Origin: Zeaxanthinibacter sp. PT1
Lineage (GTDB): Bacteria > Bacteroidota > Bacteroidia > Flavobacteriales > Flavobacteriaceae
Direction: 5' to 3'
DNA length: 64,000 nucleotides
Assembly: GCF_028464225.1 (NCBI RefSeq)
Contig: NZ_JAQPCN010000001.1
Location: 868,001 to 932,000, forward strand
Below are positions 62,167 through 64,000 of the stretch, piece after piece; position 1 is the stretch's first letter; the number at the start of each line of letters is the position of its first letter. A model generated the notes under the pieces. That model was not told where the DNA came from and searched no databases. It saw only the letters and a program-made list of their open reading frames with translations. Position numbers and translations under genes: made by a program.

Positions 62167-62756
62167 GAATAAACCTGCCCGCCATACTGATATCTATTCT
62201 GCTTTTGATGGTCATGATTGCCCAGTGTCAGAAGGATCAGATGGATGATCGCATCACCACCGAGGTGACTCTCTACCGTGAGGCGAAAGTATTTGTATCT
62301 GATACGGTGTACCTACCGGAGCCTGTAGAAACTATTATCCAAAACCCTAATAATGAAGGATATAAGCAAAATGAATTATCTCCCACAGGAGAAGCCAAAG
62401 ACGGAGAGCTATCGCTTCCTGATCCTGGACATGTCATCAATACCTACCGTGAGCAATTTCGAGACAGCCTCGGAACTACGGAGGTACACTCAGAGGTCAG
62501 GGGTACACTTCTACGACAGTTCGTCACGAGATACCAAGACCCCTACACCATAACCATACGGGACACCGTTTCCCTCCAACCCCGACATGAAGTGTTTGCT
62601 GGGTTCGATATCGGTGTCCCTGTATTTGGTACCCAAGTACAAGCAGCACCTATGGTACGTGGGAACCTATTGTGGAAAATGAAAAATAAAAATATAATGT
62701 CCATAGCCTTAGATACTTACGGGTATGTCTGGCTTGGTTATAACTGGAAGCTATGA
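62163..62756 (+). CDS. Membrane-anchored protein, candidate spanin
   Basis: The start at 62163 gives 197 residues with one N-terminal membrane segment (about 5-22, LPAILISILLLMVMIAQC), a polar coil, and a C-terminal part of alternating strands (HEVFAGFDIGVPVFGT, NIMSIALDTYGYVWLGYNW) like an outer-membrane barrel fragment. The Cys after AQ might be lipidated, though the lipobox is not canonical. After the endolysin, a protein that spans from inner to outer membrane fits a spanin. Assignment is inference; it overlaps both neighbours by 4 bp. Confidence 0.5.
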   Translation: MRINLPAILISILLLMVMIAQCQKDQMDDRITTEVTLYREAKVFVSDTVYLPEPVETIIQNPNNEGYKQNELSPTGEAKDGELSLPDPGHVINTYREQFRDSLGTTEVHSEVRGTLLRQFVTRYQDPYTITIRDTVSLQPRHEVFAGFDIGVPVFGTQVQAAPMVRGNLLWKMKNKNIMSIALDTYGYVWLGYNWKL

Positions 62757-62941
62757 AAAATATACTGAAGAATTTCAAATTCAAGAACCATTGGAAAGTA
62801 CACAACAAGAGCGGGAGGAAAGTAAGCATCAAGATACGAGTCGGAAAGGTCACTGTCCTGGATGTATACTTCACCCTGGGTGTAGCGTTTCTAAGCGTTA
62901 CTCTCTTCAACTATACTGTCCAATACGCAAAAACTAAATAA
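62753..62941 (+). CDS. Small membrane-anchored protein, 62 aa, lysis-cassette end
   Basis: The 62-residue protein is basic at the N-terminus (KNILKNFKFKNHWKVHNKSGRKVSIK) and has a single C-terminal membrane segment (about 37-55, VLDVYFTLGVAFLSVTLF). It overlaps the spanin candidate by 4 bp and the next start by one base. It could be a lysis regulator or tail-anchored accessory. Not recognised. Confidence 0.55.
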   Translation: MKNILKNFKFKNHWKVHNKSGRKVSIKIRVGKVTVLDVYFTLGVAFLSVTLFNYTVQYAKTK

Positions 62942-63585
62942 TGACGACCCTCAACAAGATTGTTTATGACATCGCCCACTCCCAGGGACGAGAGCATGAA
63001 CTGGATTACATCGAGCGGCTGAAGTTCCGGGTTCACGGACTGCGTGCCACGATCATACGTCGTGACCTGGATCGTAACCGCTTCACGCCTAACATCTACC
63101 TGCAGACTATCGGATGCCTGGACATGGAATTCGTCGATGCATCATCTTGTTGTGGCGTAGAAGTAGGCTGTAAAGTGTACCGTTCTACCGATCGCGTACC
63201 TGAGCCGGTAAGATTTAAAGACCGGATCCCTTTCTATTACGTGGGAACTATTGACTCTAAAATAGAGTATGCACCAATAAACCGCGCAGCTCTAGGTACT
63301 GTTGGATACAGCAAGTTTACGGCGGGCATGCCCCGGTACTACTTTGATGATGGTTATATATACGTACTGGGGACCCTGCCCAAAGCCGTACAGGTCAAAG
63401 GTGTCTTCGAGTACCCGAACCAACTTGCTCCCTTCTCATGTGATGGGAAAGCATGTTACGACGATGACCAGCCTTACCCGATCAGTGCAGATCTGGCTCG
63501 GGATATTACCAGGACACTTCTTGGAGAAGATGTACGTACAGAACAGCCTGACAAGGATAAAGACGAAGTAACCATAGATGGATAA
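62941..63585 (+). CDS. Tail stabilisation-like (P22 gp4-type/crAss ring) protein
   Basis: The 214-residue protein has an N-terminal helical part (LNKIVYDIAHSQGREHELDYIERLKFRVHGLRATIIRRDLDR, about residues 4-45) and then beta-rich segments with a CC pair (DASSCCGVEVGCKVYRSTD). This corresponds in my recollection to the crAss-like protein related to P22 gp4, which seals the portal and joins the tail. The conserved spacing of YIERLKFRVHGLRA and the Cys pair is the main evidence. It overlaps the partial gene downstream by 8 bp. Confidence 0.7.
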   Translation: MTTLNKIVYDIAHSQGREHELDYIERLKFRVHGLRATIIRRDLDRNRFTPNIYLQTIGCLDMEFVDASSCCGVEVGCKVYRSTDRVPEPVRFKDRIPFYYVGTIDSKIEYAPINRAALGTVGYSKFTAGMPRYYFDDGYIYVLGTLPKAVQVKGVFEYPNQLAPFSCDGKACYDDDQPYPISADLARDITRTLLGEDVRTEQPDKDKDEVTIDG

Positions 63586-64000
63586 ATTTTCAGCAAAGGA
63601 TATGTACGAGTGGTACCGGAAGAACAATCCCGGATCCGATGTGACGTACACCCTCTACAAACATATCCTGGTAGAATTCTATAAGAAAGCAAGTAAGAAG
63701 ATCCTGGAAGGGGAAACCTTCAACCTGGGACACAAGCTCGGGAGTATCAGGATTAAGAAGGTAGAGCGCAATTTTAACCGCCCTACGATCAACTGGCACG
63801 AGACCAACAAGCTCAAAGAGCAAGGCATCAATAAGCATGTCTACTTCACGGATCCTTACTGGTTCCGATGGGCTTGGGATAAGAGCACAGTTGCCTTGAG
63901 AAATAAGAGTGTGTATAAGTTCTCGCCTACCGAAGGGAAGAATGGGAACAAGAAGATGCTGGTACGCATGCTCAAGACAGATGAATTTGCACAACTAAAC
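63578..64000 (+). CDS. HU/IHF-like crAss-type phage protein, 3' truncated by window end
   Basis: ATG 63578 opens a frame that runs off the window; 141 residues are visible. FNLGHKLGSIRIKKVERNF (about residues 50-68) resembles the strand pair of HU/IHF before the DNA-binding arm, and NRPTINW would fit the arm tip. Further on, YFTDPYWFRWAWDKS and VYKFSPTEGKNGNKKMLVRML look like a conserved crAss-family signature I recall from their IHF-like or structural proteins. Function: DNA binding in the virion or packaging, inferred. It overlaps the tail-stabilisation-like gene by 8 bp. Confidence 0.65.
   Translation, partial: MDKFSAKDMYEWYRKNNPGSDVTYTLYKHILVEFYKKASKKILEGETFNLGHKLGSIRIKKVERNFNRPTINWHETNKLKEQGINKHVYFTDPYWFRWAWDKSTVALRNKSVYKFSPTEGKNGNKKMLVRMLKTDEFAQLN

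Larger units (their letters stand above)
39635..64000 (+). mobile_element. Left part of a tRNA-associated provirus, crAss-like structural module
   Basis: Every gene from 39888 to the end is phage-like and on the + strand, whereas genes left of the tRNA are ordinary chromosomal genes on both strands. The tRNA's 3' end at the junction is the usual site for integration by tyrosine recombinases, and the tRNA is intact, as expected if the element restores its 3' end. Gene order (terminase, portal, scaffold-like, capsid, head/ring, fibres, lysis, tail-stabilisation-like, IHF-like) and several sequences resemble crAss-like podoviruses of Bacteroidota. The right end, attR and integrase are outside the window. 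Whether it is active cannot be told; no gene in view looks broken. Confidence 0.8.

Noticed and set aside
1-64000. CRISPR array or insertion sequence
   Set aside because: No regularly spaced identical repeats with unique spacers were seen, and no transposase-like gene or IS-type inverted termini were found. The adhesin repeats are coding and diverged.

Overview
The window comes from the chromosome of a member of the Bacteroidota, most likely a marine Flavobacteriaceae. The evidence is a giant SprB-like adhesin with a type B C-terminal sorting domain for the type IX secretion system (T9SS), a PorP/SprF-like partner, a large-barrel TonB-dependent receptor, several AQ-ending signal peptides, weak Shine-Dalgarno sequences and repeated TAnnTTTG promoter -7 boxes. 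No genus can be named from the sequence alone.

Bases 1-39,560 are core chromosome. The order is: 3' part of the adhesin and its PorP/SprF partner; folB; tRNA-Cys; a LysE exporter with a GIN-domain protein; RNase R; an AT-rich gene-free stretch of 628 bp; rpiB, a CDF metal exporter and a GNAT acetyltransferase; a small unknown protein; a reverse-strand run rnpA - S41 protease - metallo-beta-lactamase-fold lipoprotein - fructosamine kinase; a GCS2-CBS fusion overlapping an AstE-like deacylase; S8 and M1 peptidases; an MBL hydrolase; a SulP transporter with a universal stress protein; a CPA1-type antiporter; lepA; a TonB-dependent receptor; dusB; rbfA with a LolC-type permease; and methylmalonyl-CoA epimerase.

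At 39,561-39,634 lies a CAU tRNA. From its 3' end to the end of the window every gene is phage-like and on the + strand. This is the left part of a provirus whose right end is not in view. The order is small overlapping genes, terminase large subunit, portal, acidic scaffold-like protein, major capsid protein, head or ring proteins, a tail-fibre array including collagen-like and S74-chaperone proteins, a lysis cassette with a PAS-like membrane protein and an M15 peptidase, a tail-stabilisation-like protein and a partial HU/IHF-like protein. Proteins recognised from memory (capsid, portal, tail-stabilisation and IHF-like) resemble those of crAss-like phages (Crassvirales) and related podoviruses of Bacteroidota. 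Finding that module next to a tRNA in a chromosome is the most notable feature, because crAss-like phages are mostly known as non-integrating viruses. No integrase, repressor or replication gene is visible; they would have to lie beyond base 64,000.

Within the provirus, stop/start overlaps suggest strong translational coupling. Hairpin terminators after the portal, the capsid gene and the 267-aa protein gene divide the late region into transcription blocks, probably so that the capsid and the 267-aa protein can be made in excess.
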